DNA of 50,514 nt from an uncultured Bacteroidota bacterium. Lineage in GTDB: Bacteria > Bacteroidota > Bacteroidia > Chitinophagales > Chitinophagaceae. Below, in pieces: positions 16,476-26,477 of this stretch; the stretch's first letter is position 1; each line of letters opens with the position of its first letter. The stretch covers positions 1 through 50,514 of the forward strand of contig CAIYKV010000158.1 of NCBI GenBank assembly GCA_903926855.1, read 5' to 3'. The notes beneath the pieces are model-generated. The model worked only from the letters and a program-made list of their open reading frames with translations, was not told the origin of the DNA and did not search any database. The position numbers and the translations under genes are program-made.

Positions 16476-18401
16476 ATGAGCAAACTTGTTTATTTAGTAC
16501 CACTATTTCCCCTGCTGGGTTTTCTGATCAATGGATTGGGAAGAAAATCGCTTTCCAAATCAATGATCAGCTTAATAGGCAGTGGCGTTATACTAGCTTC
16601 CTTTATCGTAAGCGGAATGCTTTTTTTTGATGTAAAAGCAAATGGGGCTTCGGTAATAACACTTTTTGATTTTATCAAAGCGGACGGCTTTCAAATACCT
16701 TTTGCTTTTCAGGTTGACCAGCTATCTTCTATATTTCTGCTAATCATTACTGGCGTAGGCTTCCTGATACATTTGTATTCTTCTGCTTATATGCATGATG
16801 AGGAACCCCAACATTATGGCAGGTATTTCGCTTACCTGAATTTATTTGTATTTTCTATGTTGTTATTGGTTCTGGGTGCCAATTATGTGATCATGTTCAT
16901 TGGCTGGGAAGGCGTGGGATTATGTTCATACCTGCTCATCGGTTTCTGGTTTAAGAACAATGATTATAATTATGCAGCCAAGAAAGCCTTTATTATGAAC
17001 CGTATCGGCGACCTGGGCTTCCTACTGGCAGTATTCTGGTTATTATTCAGACTGGGCACAGTTTCCTATGGAGATGTGTTTGCCAATGTGTCCAAACTCA
17101 GTTCATTTGATATTACGGGTATAACCTTGCTCCTATTTGTTGGGGCCATGGGTAAAAGTGCACAGATTCCATTATATACCTGGTTGCCTGATGCAATGGC
17201 AGGTCCAACCCCTGTTTCAGCACTGATACACGCTGCTACAATGGTTACGGCGGGTATTTACATGATTGCGCGCAGCAATATTTTATATACGATGGCTCCT
17301 GCAACACAAACAGTGGTAGCTGTTATCGGACTTTCTACAGCTATATTGGCGGCTACTATTGCTTTGCAACAAAACGATATTAAAAAAGTACTGGCATATT
17401 CTACGGTTAGTCAGCTGGGTTATATGTTCCTGGGTTTAGGCGTTGGTGCCTACACCGGGGCAGTATTTCATGTAATGACACATGCATTCTTTAAAGCTTT
17501 ATTATTCTTAGGAGCCGGCTCAGTAATACATGCCATGCATCATGAACAGGATATTCGTAAAATGGGGGGATTAAAAAAATATCTTCCAATTACGCATATT
17601 ACTTTTTTACTGGCTTGTCTCGCAATTGCAGGTATCCCTCCTTTCTCAGGTTTCTTTTCAAAAGACGAGATACTGACAGCAGCATTTGGAAAGAATCCAT
17701 TGTATTATATCATTGGCGTGGGTGGAGCACTGATGACGGCTTTTTATATGTTCCGTTTATATACACTTACTTTTCTGGGCAATTTCCGCGGAACACATGA
17801 GCAGGAACATCATTTGCATGAAAGTCCATGGCAGATGACATTCCCACTGATTATCCTGGCAATTTTATCCGTATTTGGTGGATTTTTAGGGATACCTGAA
17901 GTATTTGCGAAAGATGCGCATAGCCTGGAACATTTTCTTTCTCCCATTTTTGCAGGCTCCGAAAAAATCACTGGTGAACATTCACATCCTGCCGCTTCTC
18001 AGGAATATATCATGATGGGTGTATCTACAATTTTGATTGCAATCATGATCGGCATAGCGATTAGTCGCTATAAAAAATATCAATTGAATACCGATGAAAA
18101 TACAGGACTTTCAAAAGTTCTGGAACATAAATGGTATGTGGATGAATTATATGATGCGGTAATTGTCAATCCACTGAATGCCATCGCAGGCTTTTGTAAA
18201 AATATTATTGAGAAGAGTGGTATTGATGGTTTGGTAAATGGGGTAGGCAGACTGGTTGGATACGGGTCCAGACAACTGAGGTTATTGCAGAGCGGACAAG
18301 TGGGAAACTATATACTGATCATGGTACTGGCAATGGTTGTATTTGTTTTGGTATGGTTTAATGATAATGCCATTATGAATTTTTTGAATAAAATATTATA
18401 A
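16476..18401 (+). CDS. nuoL: NADH-quinone oxidoreductase subunit L
   Basis: A 641-residue antiporter-like proton pump at the distal end of the membrane arm. Typical segments are FIGWEGVGLCSYLLIGFW (about 142-159) with the key glutamate, PDAMAGPTPVSALIHAATMV near 244 and HAFFKALLFLGAGSVIHAMH near 337. A long amphipathic region follows and the last helix lies near residues 612-630, as in the lateral helix architecture of NuoL. A His-rich loop (EQEHHLHESPW) near 445 is notable. The gene starts 44 bp after nuoK. Confidence 0.97.
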   Translation: MSKLVYLVPLFPLLGFLINGLGRKSLSKSMISLIGSGVILASFIVSGMLFFDVKANGASVITLFDFIKADGFQIPFAFQVDQLSSIFLLIITGVGFLIHLYSSAYMHDEEPQHYGRYFAYLNLFVFSMLLLVLGANYVIMFIGWEGVGLCSYLLIGFWFKNNDYNYAAKKAFIMNRIGDLGFLLAVFWLLFRLGTVSYGDVFANVSKLSSFDITGITLLLFVGAMGKSAQIPLYTWLPDAMAGPTPVSALIHAATMVTAGIYMIARSNILYTMAPATQTVVAVIGLSTAILAATIALQQNDIKKVLAYSTVSQLGYMFLGLGVGAYTGAVFHVMTHAFFKALLFLGAGSVIHAMHHEQDIRKMGGLKKYLPITHITFLLACLAIAGIPPFSGFFSKDEILTAAFGKNPLYYIIGVGGALMTAFYMFRLYTLTFLGNFRGTHEQEHHLHESPWQMTFPLIILAILSVFGGFLGIPEVFAKDAHSLEHFLSPIFAGSEKITGEHSHPAASQEYIMMGVSTILIAIMIGIAISRYKKYQLNTDENTGLSKVLEHKWYVDELYDAVIVNPLNAIAGFCKNIIEKSGIDGLVNGVGRLVGYGSRQLRLLQSGQVGNYILIMVLAMVVFVLVWFNDNAIMNFLNKIL

Positions 18402-18428
18402 ACTGCTTTGTTGCGATAAAGAAAGAAT

Positions 18429-19862
18429 ATGATCCCTGTTTTATTGATATTGATTCCTTTGCTTACCGGCTTGATCAGTTTTTTTATAAAAGACGATAAA
18501 TCGGTAAAAACATGGTCACTGCTGTCAGCTATAGTTACACTATTAATTGCATTCACTGCTGTTTTCAGTTGTTACCCGGCACAGCTTTCCTATGATGCAG
18601 CCTGGTTACCTACACTGGGAAGCCGATTTGCTTTGATGACGGATGGAATGGGAAAAATGTTATGTCTGCTTACAGCTGTTTCCTTCCCGCTTATTTTCGC
18701 TGCGATCTTCAAGAATAACTATAAACAGTCCAGTGGTTTTTATGGATTGATGCTATTATCACAGGCCGGGCTTATGGGCGTATTTACGGCAGCTGATGCT
18801 TTGGTATTTTATTTCTTCTGGGAACTGGCATTGATTCCGGTATATTTTCTTTGCTCCATATGGGGTGGCGAAAAAAGGATTGCTGTCACGTTTAAATTCT
18901 TTATCTATACTTTCCTGGGTTCCCTGTTAATGCTGGTGGGTATCCTGTTTCTTTATTTTCATACAAATGATCATTCCTTTGCCTTAAAATCTTTTTATCA
19001 TATTCATTTATCAGGCAAACAGGAGAATTTTATTTTCTGGCTTTTCTTTATCGCGTTTGCCATTAAGATGCCCATATTCCCTTTTCATACATGGCAACCA
19101 GATGCCTACGAACAATCGCCAACAGCTACTACGATGGTTATGAGCGGTATTATGGTTAAGATGGGAATTTTTGCTGTTGTACGCTGGTTACTGCCAGTAT
19201 TCCCGAATGCTTCTGTGCAGTTCGCTAATATCATTATTATACTTTCTGTAATAGGAATGATTTATGCATCATTGATCGCCATCCGCCAGGATGATATCAA
19301 ACGACTGATAGCTTATTCATCTATTGCGCATATTGGTCTGATGTGTGCTGCAATTTTTACACAGAATAAAACAGGTCTGGAAGGGGTAATGATCCAGATG
19401 TTCAACCATGGTATCAATGTACTCGGCTTGTGGATTGTGGCTGATGTAATTGAACAGAAACTGGGAACAAGAAAATTCAGCGAGTTGGGTGGACTTGCGC
19501 AAAAAGCACCGGTACTCGCTATTTTACTGGTGGTAATGAGTCTGGCCAATATTGCCCTACCGCTTACCAATGCATTTATAGGCGAGTTCCTGATGTTTAA
19601 CGGATTATTCCAGTATAATATATGGATAGCGGCAGCAGCGGGTATCAGTATCATATTAGCAGCTGTTTACACACTCAATATGATTCAGAAAGTATTGTAT
19701 GGTAACACGGTAGCCGCTACGGAAAATGCAGTAGAAATCAGCGGCAATATTCAACTGGTGCTTGTAATACTGGCCATAACAGTGATCGTGTTGGGTGTAT
19801 ATCCGCAACCTATGATGGAACTGACAAAGGATACAGTAAATGCAATATTGGTAAACCATTAA
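18429..19862 (+). CDS. nuoM: NADH-quinone oxidoreductase subunit M
   Basis: A 477-residue antiporter-like proton pump with about 14 hydrophobic helices. FFWELALIPVYFLCSIWGG near 134 contains the essential glutamate of the family. FPFHTWQPDAYEQSPTATTM near 218 and IAYSSIAHIGLMCAAIF near 297 are also typical. It follows nuoL by 27 bp. Confidence 0.97.
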   Translation: MIPVLLILIPLLTGLISFFIKDDKSVKTWSLLSAIVTLLIAFTAVFSCYPAQLSYDAAWLPTLGSRFALMTDGMGKMLCLLTAVSFPLIFAAIFKNNYKQSSGFYGLMLLSQAGLMGVFTAADALVFYFFWELALIPVYFLCSIWGGEKRIAVTFKFFIYTFLGSLLMLVGILFLYFHTNDHSFALKSFYHIHLSGKQENFIFWLFFIAFAIKMPIFPFHTWQPDAYEQSPTATTMVMSGIMVKMGIFAVVRWLLPVFPNASVQFANIIIILSVIGMIYASLIAIRQDDIKRLIAYSSIAHIGLMCAAIFTQNKTGLEGVMIQMFNHGINVLGLWIVADVIEQKLGTRKFSELGGLAQKAPVLAILLVVMSLANIALPLTNAFIGEFLMFNGLFQYNIWIAAAAGISIILAAVYTLNMIQKVLYGNTVAATENAVEISGNIQLVLVILAITVIVLGVYPQPMMELTKDTVNAILVNH

Positions 19863-19917
19863 TGTAGAATCAGGCAGGTGTTCTCCTTTTAAGGGCACTT
19901 GCTGAAAGATAAGTTTT

Positions 19918-21306
19918 ATGAATGCAATCATAGTTTCCGCTTTATTGGGTGTAGTAATGATGTTCAGTGGTATTATTACAACAAAGAGATCGAGTATTAC
20001 TTATACAGCGACCATCAGTCTGCTGGTATTGCTTGTTGCGAATGTGCTGAATACCTATGGAATATGGGAAGTTCATGTGAACACACATGGCATGCTTCAG
20101 TTTGATAAATTCGGTATGTTCTTTAATTCAATTGCCATTACAGCAACACTGATATATGTAATTTTAAGCGGGAAGGATATTGAAAAAACCGGCATACATG
20201 TTTCTGAATACTATGCATTGATCTTTTTTGTTTTATGCGGAGTGAGTATTCTTACCAGTTTTAATGGACTGCTGATGTTATTTATCGGAATAGAAATTCT
20301 CTCAATTCCCCTCTATATTCTTACCGGTGCCGATAAAAGAAATCTAAAGAGTAACGAAGCTTCCCTGAAATATTTCCTGATGGGTTCTTTTTCAACAGGA
20401 ATTATGTTGATGGGTATTGCGCTAATTTATGGGGCAACAGGAAGTTTTGCGCTGGGTGTGTTGCATGATGCCCCTGCTGCAGGATTACCGGTGAAAGCCT
20501 CTTTTATAGAAGTTGCCGGGATACTCTTGCTTTTTGCTTCCATGTGTTTTAAAGTATCTGCTGCTCCATTTCATTTCTGGACACCTGATGTATATGATGG
20601 GGCCCCTTCTGTATTCACTTCTTTCATGGCAACTATTGTAAAGTCTGCGGGATTTATAGCGTTCATTCGTTTATTTGAATCTAATACACAGGCACTAGGT
20701 CCTACCTGGAAAATATTGCTCTCTTTTGTAATCATTGCCACTTTACTAATCGGTAATATCACGGCTGTTTTTCAACAGAGTGTTAAGCGTATGCTTGCTT
20801 ACTCAAGTATTGCACAGGCCGGGTTCATGTTATTTGCTTTGTATAGCAATAATGATCTGGCAAAAGAAGGGATTCTCTTATATGCAGTAGCCTACAGTTT
20901 AGCCACTATCGGCATTTTTGCGATCCTGATTAAGATGAAGGATTACACGTTTGATGGGTATAATGGACTGGCAAAATCCGAACCGGTACTAGCTTTTACC
21001 AATACCATTTTCCTGCTTTCATTGGCAGGGATTCCACTTACAGCTGGGTTTTTTGCCAAATACTATATGCTGGCCTCCGTAGTAAAAGCAGGTGGCTCAT
21101 TGTGGCTGGTGGTGGTTGCCGTGGTATTTGCAGCAATAAGTGTATATTATTATTTCAGACTAATACAGGCCATGTATTTTAAAGAAGGCTATGCGGAAAC
21201 AACGGGTATCAGCAACCGCTTTAAAAATGCCCTGCTCGTATTGGCTGTATTGATCATTTTATTTGGCGTATTTCCTTCCCTGGTGCTCAATAGCTTCTAT
21301 TTTTAA
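19918..21306 (+). CDS. nuoN: NADH-quinone oxidoreductase subunit N
   Basis: A 462-residue antiporter-like proton pump and the last gene of the operon. Recognisable parts are FIGIEILSIPLYILTGA near 122 with its glutamate, APFHFWTPDVYDGAPSVFTS near 217 and LAYSSIAQAGFMLFALYSNN near 294. With it all 14 subunits are present, including the NADH-oxidising E, F and G modules, so the complex uses NADH rather than ferredoxin alone. Confidence 0.97.
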   Translation: MNAIIVSALLGVVMMFSGIITTKRSSITYTATISLLVLLVANVLNTYGIWEVHVNTHGMLQFDKFGMFFNSIAITATLIYVILSGKDIEKTGIHVSEYYALIFFVLCGVSILTSFNGLLMLFIGIEILSIPLYILTGADKRNLKSNEASLKYFLMGSFSTGIMLMGIALIYGATGSFALGVLHDAPAAGLPVKASFIEVAGILLLFASMCFKVSAAPFHFWTPDVYDGAPSVFTSFMATIVKSAGFIAFIRLFESNTQALGPTWKILLSFVIIATLLIGNITAVFQQSVKRMLAYSSIAQAGFMLFALYSNNDLAKEGILLYAVAYSLATIGIFAILIKMKDYTFDGYNGLAKSEPVLAFTNTIFLLSLAGIPLTAGFFAKYYMLASVVKAGGSLWLVVVAVVFAAISVYYYFRLIQAMYFKEGYAETTGISNRFKNALLVLAVLIILFGVFPSLVLNSFYF

Positions 21307-21330
21307 CCGTTCTTCACAATTATCGACCTC

Positions 21331-21351
21331 AATTCCCGGTGTTCGGGAATT
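21331..21351 (+). other. Hairpin after nuoN
   Basis: AATTCCCG, loop GTGTT, CGGGAATT gives a perfect 8-bp stem 25 bp after the nuoN stop. No T run follows, so it may protect the mRNA end or terminate weakly before the next gene. Confidence 0.55.
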
Positions 21352-21398
21352 GGCAATTATCTTTATCGGGTCGATTATTTGATGAAAAGGGTAAATGC

Positions 21399-22679
21399 AT
21401 GACAATTCTGGATTCTTTATCACTGGCATGGCGTAATGTTCGCAGTAATAAACTGAGAACAGGAATCACTGTGGCCATCATTGCTTTCGGTATTATGGCC
21501 CTGATTGGGATTATTACGGCAATCCAGGCCATGAATCAGAGTCTGAAGGAAAGTTTTTCTTCAATGGGCGCCAATGCCTTTAATATCCGTTTTAAGGAAT
21601 CCAGGGTCAATTTTAATGGAAATGGACGAAACGGAAACTTTGAGAAAAAAAGAAGAGGCCTGAAAGAAAAAAAATCTAACCTCGGAAAACCCATTCGCAG
21701 AGAAGAAGCTGAATTTTTTAAAACCAACTACGATTTTCCGGGTGCTGTGATCAGTCTTTATCGTCGCGGCCCAGGAAACCAGGAAATTCACTATGACGAA
21801 AAGAAAACCAATCCTCAGATAACTATTTGGGGTGGAGATGAAAATTATCTGGCTGTAAATGGCTATGCGATTGACCAGGGTAGAAACCTGAATAATCTGG
21901 ATCTGCAAAGCGGTAGAAATGTGTGTTTGATAGGCAGTAATGTAGCTTCCAAACTATTTGGAGATAAACCAGAAAAATGTTTAGAAAAAATTATCCGGGT
22001 AGGCAGTGTTCCTTACCGTGTGGTAGGCTTATTAAAGAGTAAAGGATCCAGTGCCATGATGCGCCAGGACGATGTAATTCTGACTTCCTATACCAATGTT
22101 CGCCATTTTCAAAATGCTAACCCCTCTTACCTGATTGGCGTGATGGTAGGTAATGTGACTGAACTGGACGTGGCAACGGATGAAGCTACTTCTGTATTCA
22201 GGGCAGTGCGCAAACTGGAACCTACAGACGATATTAATTTTGTAGTAGAGCGCAGTGATAAATTTGCCGAATTATTTATTGGATTTTTAAGTAGTATCAC
22301 AGGCTCCGCAGGTGCTATCGGATTAATTACCCTCATCGGAGCTGCCATTGGTTTAATGAATATTATGCTGGTAGCTGTAAATGAAAGGACAAAAGAAGTG
22401 GGACTGATTAAAGCCATTGGTGGTAAAAGCAAAAATGTACGTCAGCAATTTTTATTCGAAAGCCTGATCATTAGTTTACTGGGCGCTTTTTTTGGAATTA
22501 TCCTCGGAGTGCTGGTAGGCAACTTATTCTCCATTGTTCTGAAAACAGGTTTTGTGGTTCCCTGGGGATGGGTCATTATCGGAATCGTAATCTGTTCGAT
22601 AGTGGGACTAGCCGCAGGTATCTACCCCGCCATGAAAGCCGCCCGCCTAAATCCTATCGTTGCTCTACGGTATGAATAA
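21399..22679 (+). CDS. MacB/FtsX-type ABC transporter permease
   Basis: About 426 residues from the ATG at 21399; the open frame extends 20 codons further upstream but without ATG support. The N-terminal helix follows SLAWRNVRSNKLRTGITVAI, typical of MacB-like permeases. A large periplasmic domain (about 45-290) follows and then three C-terminal helices of the FtsX domain, with NERTKEVGLIKAIGGKSK between helices and ending in AAGIYPAMKAARLNPIVAL. A K/R-rich stretch (residues about 80-105) is unusual for the family. No ATPase gene adjoins it, so the partner is encoded elsewhere. It lies downstream of nuoN without a clear terminator. Confidence 0.9.
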   Translation: MTILDSLSLAWRNVRSNKLRTGITVAIIAFGIMALIGIITAIQAMNQSLKESFSSMGANAFNIRFKESRVNFNGNGRNGNFEKKRRGLKEKKSNLGKPIRREEAEFFKTNYDFPGAVISLYRRGPGNQEIHYDEKKTNPQITIWGGDENYLAVNGYAIDQGRNLNNLDLQSGRNVCLIGSNVASKLFGDKPEKCLEKIIRVGSVPYRVVGLLKSKGSSAMMRQDDVILTSYTNVRHFQNANPSYLIGVMVGNVTELDVATDEATSVFRAVRKLEPTDDINFVVERSDKFAELFIGFLSSITGSAGAIGLITLIGAAIGLMNIMLVAVNERTKEVGLIKAIGGKSKNVRQQFLFESLIISLLGAFFGIILGVLVGNLFSIVLKTGFVVPWGWVIIGIVICSIVGLAAGIYPAMKAARLNPIVALRYE

Positions 22680-22741
22680 AAAAGCAATAGAACAAGTTCT
22701 CACATCAACCCGAAACAAATAATCCATAACGCGTAACCCCT

Positions 22742-23455
22742 TTACCCTCTCTTAAAAAACAGTTTCAATTTATCATTGATATAATACTCAATGTCTTCTT
22801 CGGTTTTATGCGCCCTTAGCCATTCACTGCTGGGTCTGTATTGCTGGAGAAACTGTTGTAACTGTTCATTTTTTAAACCACTGTATTTCACCACAAGCGA
22901 TGCTGGAAAACGATAATCGGTATAAGCCTCTTTTTCCCTGGCTTCAAAAAAAGCAAATGCTTTTCTTTTATTTCTTTCATGCCTTGAGAACCTGTCAATA
23001 TTCAAAGCAATACCCGCTCCAGAATTGGCCTGCGCTATAGTGGGAATGGTATAACTAACAATACCCTGTAAAAAATCTTTTCTTCTTTCAATACTATCCA
23101 ATTGGTAAACACTCCATCCGCGCGCGGATACCGTAACATTACCTAAGTCATGCGCAAGTGGAGATAAGGAAAGCCATATTGTATCCTGTGAAAGATATTT
23201 CCCTTCAAAATGAATCGTATCCAGTTGATAGCCCACAGCGGCAAAAGAAATTACCTGCTTTTCTGAAATGCTGATAGCAAAACGCCCTGCACCACTTGTA
23301 ATAACTGTTTGTTTGGTATTGATATTTGTAATACTTGCCAGCGCAATCGGCTCATGTGTGATACCGTCTTTGAGATATCCCCAGATAATGGGTTTGTCCT
23401 GAGCACTGACCTGTAAAAAAAATAGCCCGGCAAATAAGCAGCATAACAGTTTCAT
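22742..23455 (-). CDS. Secreted carboxypeptidase-regulatory-like protein
   Basis: About 237 residues from the ATG at 23455, chosen because the signal peptide MKLLCCLFAGLFFLQVSA begins there; the frame has another ATG at 23470. After the signal, residues about 24-95 form a CarboxypepD_reg-like beta-sandwich: GYLKDGITHEPIALASI, then SGAGRFAIS and FAAVGYQLDTI. Such domains begin TonB-dependent receptors, but here the protein is short and has no barrel. The C-terminal 110 residues are charged and unassigned. It faces the permease gene (convergent) and lies downstream of the metalloprotease on the same strand, beyond a terminator. Confidence 0.8.
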   Translation of the reverse strand: MKLLCCLFAGLFFLQVSAQDKPIIWGYLKDGITHEPIALASITNINTKQTVITSGAGRFAISISEKQVISFAAVGYQLDTIHFEGKYLSQDTIWLSLSPLAHDLGNVTVSARGWSVYQLDSIERRKDFLQGIVSYTIPTIAQANSGAGIALNIDRFSRHERNKRKAFAFFEAREKEAYTDYRFPASLVVKYSGLKNEQLQQFLQQYRPSSEWLRAHKTEEDIEYYINDKLKLFFKRG

Positions 23456-23534
23456 AAAAAACATTTGCATAAAGGTAGGCTATCGGCATAGTGCTTACCC
23501 GGAATAGGTTTACAAACTTTTGTAAAAACTGCGC

Positions 23535-23565
23535 AAAAAAAAGCCGGCGAGAAATCACCGGCTTT
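23535..23565 (-). terminator. Intrinsic terminator of the metalloprotease gene
   Basis: On the minus strand an 8-bp stem AAAGCCGG / CCGGCTTT is followed by a run of eight T residues, about 20 bp beyond the stop codon. Confidence 0.9.
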
Positions 23566-23586
23566 GAACTGTAATATAGGAACGGA

Positions 23587-26133
23587 TTATTTTGGATCCA
23601 ATGCTTTCTTAATTCTGTCAGCTACATCCTGTAAATGGTATTTACTGAGTTTCTCAGAAGTACCCGGTATGGCGGCATTAATTTCAGATTGAAGGGTTCT
23701 TAACTGTCCCCTTACTTCTGAACTTACATCCGTATTCTTAGCACTCGGAGCAGGCATAAATACACGGCCATTCACTACAATAGCAGATGCCGTAGGCGCC
23801 GGAGTAATCAGGCTGATCAATTTTTCTGCAAAAGTTTTTTGCAGATTTCTTCTGTAAGCATCAATCGGCTTTTTGGTATTAAGTTCACTCCAAACACCTT
23901 TTCTTACATCATCCATCATTTCATCAATGCCATAGGTATTGGCACCAAAACGATTGGTTGCGGCAACTAATCTAAAAAGTCTCTGTTCGTCAAGCAAACT
24001 GTTTAATGTAGAAGCCTGAAGTGATTGCAGTCTTTCAAGATTTGCAGGCGCCTGAATTTTATTCAGAACACTTTTATCCAGTAACCAGGTAGGTGTTTCA
24101 AACAATTGCTTATTCAAAAAGGCAACGGCTTCTTTCTGAATGGCTTTCGGTGTTGCTTCGTATACATCACCGGGTTGTTCCAGACTTTTGAAAGTTTCAT
24201 AGTAACCACCTACATTTTTGGTAACATGCCCCATATAACGGCCAAACTGACCAATCACCTGTCCATACATATCACTCAGGTTCTCATAATGATCGGCTTC
24301 TTCTTTGGTCCATTCTGGTAAAGCAGGTAAAATACGTTTCAGGTTCTTAATACCATATTCGCTGGCTTTAACGCTGTTATCACCGAGATCTTCTGTTTGC
24401 GCACGTGGATCAGGGTTTCCACCCTCACCACCAAACCATAAACGTGGATTGGCGCCAATTCTGTCTACAATCCATTTGTTATTGGTCTTTTTGTCTTTAT
24501 CAATATCTGACTCACCCAGGTATTTATAACCCCATTCAATAGCCCATTTATCATAATCACCAATTCTTGGGAATAAGCCAATTTCACTGATATTATCTTC
24601 CGGCTGAGCTACATAGTTGAAACGGGCATAGTCCATAATAGAAGCAGTATGTCCATTGGCTTCAACCCAGGCTTTATTGCGCAGGTTTTCAACCGGTGTT
24701 TTGCTGCTGCTACCCATATTATGGCGAAGCCCCAGGGTATGTCCTACTTCGTGTGAGGAAACAAAACGAATCAATTGTCCCATCAGTTCATCATCAAATT
24801 TCATTTTCCTGGCTTTGGGATCAACTGCTGCAGTCTGAACCATATACCAGTCATGAACCAGTTTCATCACATTGTGGTACCAGCCGATATGACTTTCCAG
24901 GATCTCACCACTGCGAGGGTCATGGATTTGCGGTCCATACGCATTCTCAATATCAGAAGCGAAATAGCGGATTACAGAGTAACGTGCATCTTCCAGACTC
25001 ATATCCGGATTATTTACCGGCCATTCTTTACCTACGATGGCATTTTTAAAACCGGCTTTTTCAAAAGCTTTCTGCCAGTCGTTGATCCCATCAATCAAGG
25101 GCTTAACCCATTGTTTTGGAGTAGCCGGATCAATATAGTAAATGATTTGTTTGGCGGGTTCCACCAGTTCACCACGTTTATATTTCTCCATATCCTCTGG
25201 CTTAGGCTCCAGTCTCCAGCGAACAGCGAAAGTCTGGTTTTCTACTTTTTGCTGATCATCGCTATACACAACAAAGCGATCGGCAAAATAACCAACCCGT
25301 GTATCAAACAAACGACGGTTCATAGGTACCTTAGGCAGAATAATCATCGAAGTATTCAACTCAAGCGTAACAACACCCGCGTTTGAAGCAGCAGGCAGGG
25401 TTACCCCACCGCCACCGCCTAATCCTGCCAAACCACCACCACTATTGGACCCATAGGTTTTCACTGTCTTGATTTCAGTATTGGTAGGGAACGTATGAAT
25501 ACTTTGAATATATGATCTGTCGGCCATGATCATAGAAAGACCAAACTGACGTTTGTCATTCGGATCAAGACCCACAATCTGGTTATCACCTTTAAAGAAA
25601 TCGGTAACGTCAACAACCACACCTGAAGAATCTTTATTGAATGCGGCTATTGGGAAAGCAAAACCAATAGGATCCAGGTATGAGTTTTTAACGGCTTTTG
25701 AAATGGCAGAAGTAGAATCGGCAGTACTAATCAAGGTAACTACGCGAACAAAAATATTGTTACTTGGCCCTTTTTCAAATTTCAGGCTTTGTTGATTGAC
25801 TTCTTCCCCACCGTATTTTCCACCACCGCCCGGAACCCTGGAAAAACGGGTTACAGCGAGGATTTCACGGCCCAAAACCGAATCGGCAATTTCAAAATAG
25901 TATTTCTCATCAACTTTGTGAACCGTAAAAAGGCCTTTTTTGGTAATAGCCTTATCGGTAATGATTTCTTTATACGGACGAGGCCCCTGTCTGGTAGCGG
26001 CAGCACCAAAACCGGCTAAACCTGCTGGTAACCCACCCCTTGTTGGGGCCCCACCTGCCGGTATTGAATCTCTTTGTTGCGCCAATGCCATCGTAGAGGC
26101 AAATAGCGCCATAGTTAATAAATGCTTTCTCAT
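23587..26133 (-). CDS. Secreted zinc-dependent metalloprotease (DUF5117/DUF4953 type)
   Basis: An 848-residue protein with a signal peptide (MRKHLLTMALFASTMALA). Near residues 460-470 it carries the extended zinc site HEVGHTLGLRH, which supplies three histidines and the catalytic glutamate in metzincin style; NMGSSS follows. The region upstream (about 60-330) matches the beta-rich DUF5117/5118 part, with the PKEDMEKYKRGELVEPAKQI-like linker. A glycine/alanine-rich segment lies near 20-45. The C-terminal third is helical. Proteins of this layout are common in Bacteroidota and act outside the cytoplasm; natural substrates are unknown. It has its own promoter and terminator, so it is probably a single-gene unit. 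Confidence 0.9.
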   Translation of the reverse strand: MRKHLLTMALFASTMALAQQRDSIPAGGAPTRGGLPAGLAGFGAAATRQGPRPYKEIITDKAITKKGLFTVHKVDEKYYFEIADSVLGREILAVTRFSRVPGGGGKYGGEEVNQQSLKFEKGPSNNIFVRVVTLISTADSTSAISKAVKNSYLDPIGFAFPIAAFNKDSSGVVVDVTDFFKGDNQIVGLDPNDKRQFGLSMIMADRSYIQSIHTFPTNTEIKTVKTYGSNSGGGLAGLGGGGGVTLPAASNAGVVTLELNTSMIILPKVPMNRRLFDTRVGYFADRFVVYSDDQQKVENQTFAVRWRLEPKPEDMEKYKRGELVEPAKQIIYYIDPATPKQWVKPLIDGINDWQKAFEKAGFKNAIVGKEWPVNNPDMSLEDARYSVIRYFASDIENAYGPQIHDPRSGEILESHIGWYHNVMKLVHDWYMVQTAAVDPKARKMKFDDELMGQLIRFVSSHEVGHTLGLRHNMGSSSKTPVENLRNKAWVEANGHTASIMDYARFNYVAQPEDNISEIGLFPRIGDYDKWAIEWGYKYLGESDIDKDKKTNNKWIVDRIGANPRLWFGGEGGNPDPRAQTEDLGDNSVKASEYGIKNLKRILPALPEWTKEEADHYENLSDMYGQVIGQFGRYMGHVTKNVGGYYETFKSLEQPGDVYEATPKAIQKEAVAFLNKQLFETPTWLLDKSVLNKIQAPANLERLQSLQASTLNSLLDEQRLFRLVAATNRFGANTYGIDEMMDDVRKGVWSELNTKKPIDAYRRNLQKTFAEKLISLITPAPTASAIVVNGRVFMPAPSAKNTDVSSEVRGQLRTLQSEINAAIPGTSEKLSKYHLQDVADRIKKALDPK

Positions 26134-26163
26134 AAGTTTACAATATAAATTTTAATAAGTTTT

Positions 26164-26196
26164 TAAAGATACAAGTGGTTTTTGACAGGAAACAAA
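26164..26196 (-). promoter_or_regulatory. Bacteroidota-type promoter for the metalloprotease
   Basis: On the minus strand TTTG (26193-26196), a 21-bp spacer and TATCTTTA (26164-26171) match the consensus except for the last base. A leader of about 25 nt would follow. Confidence 0.55.
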
Positions 26197-26386
26197 TAAA
26201 TTCTTGCCGTTGGGTGAGTGGTAAAAAGGGGGATTTTAGTCGGTGAAAATCATGGATGGGCTAAGGGAAAGGAGTAAATGGGGTTAACCCATGAAGAAAT
26301 AATTAATATAAGAACTTTCATAGAATCTAAATTTGTTGCGTGGCATAAAATAGCTATTTTGTATTCCCATTTGACAAATTGAAAGA

Positions 26387-26394
26387 TAGTTTTG
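26387..26394 (+). promoter_or_regulatory. Candidate -7 element for the exbB-exbD-tonB operon
   Basis: TAGTTTTG fits TAnnTTTG. A TTTG at 26370-26373 is closer than usual (13 bp), so only the -7 element is supported. The leader would be about 75-80 nt. Confidence 0.35.
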
Positions 26395-26477
26395 CTTTTT
26401 CAAAACTTTTTTCAGTACAATTGCGGAACAATTAATTAACAACTGAAATTATTAAAAAACCAAAAATCAATTGAATC

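Larger units (their letters stand above)
26134..26477. other. Divergent promoter region between metalloprotease and exbB
   Basis: This 344-bp AT-rich spacer contains the minus-strand promoter at 26164-26196 and a plus-strand -7 candidate at 26387-26394. Nothing else was recognised. Confidence 0.5.
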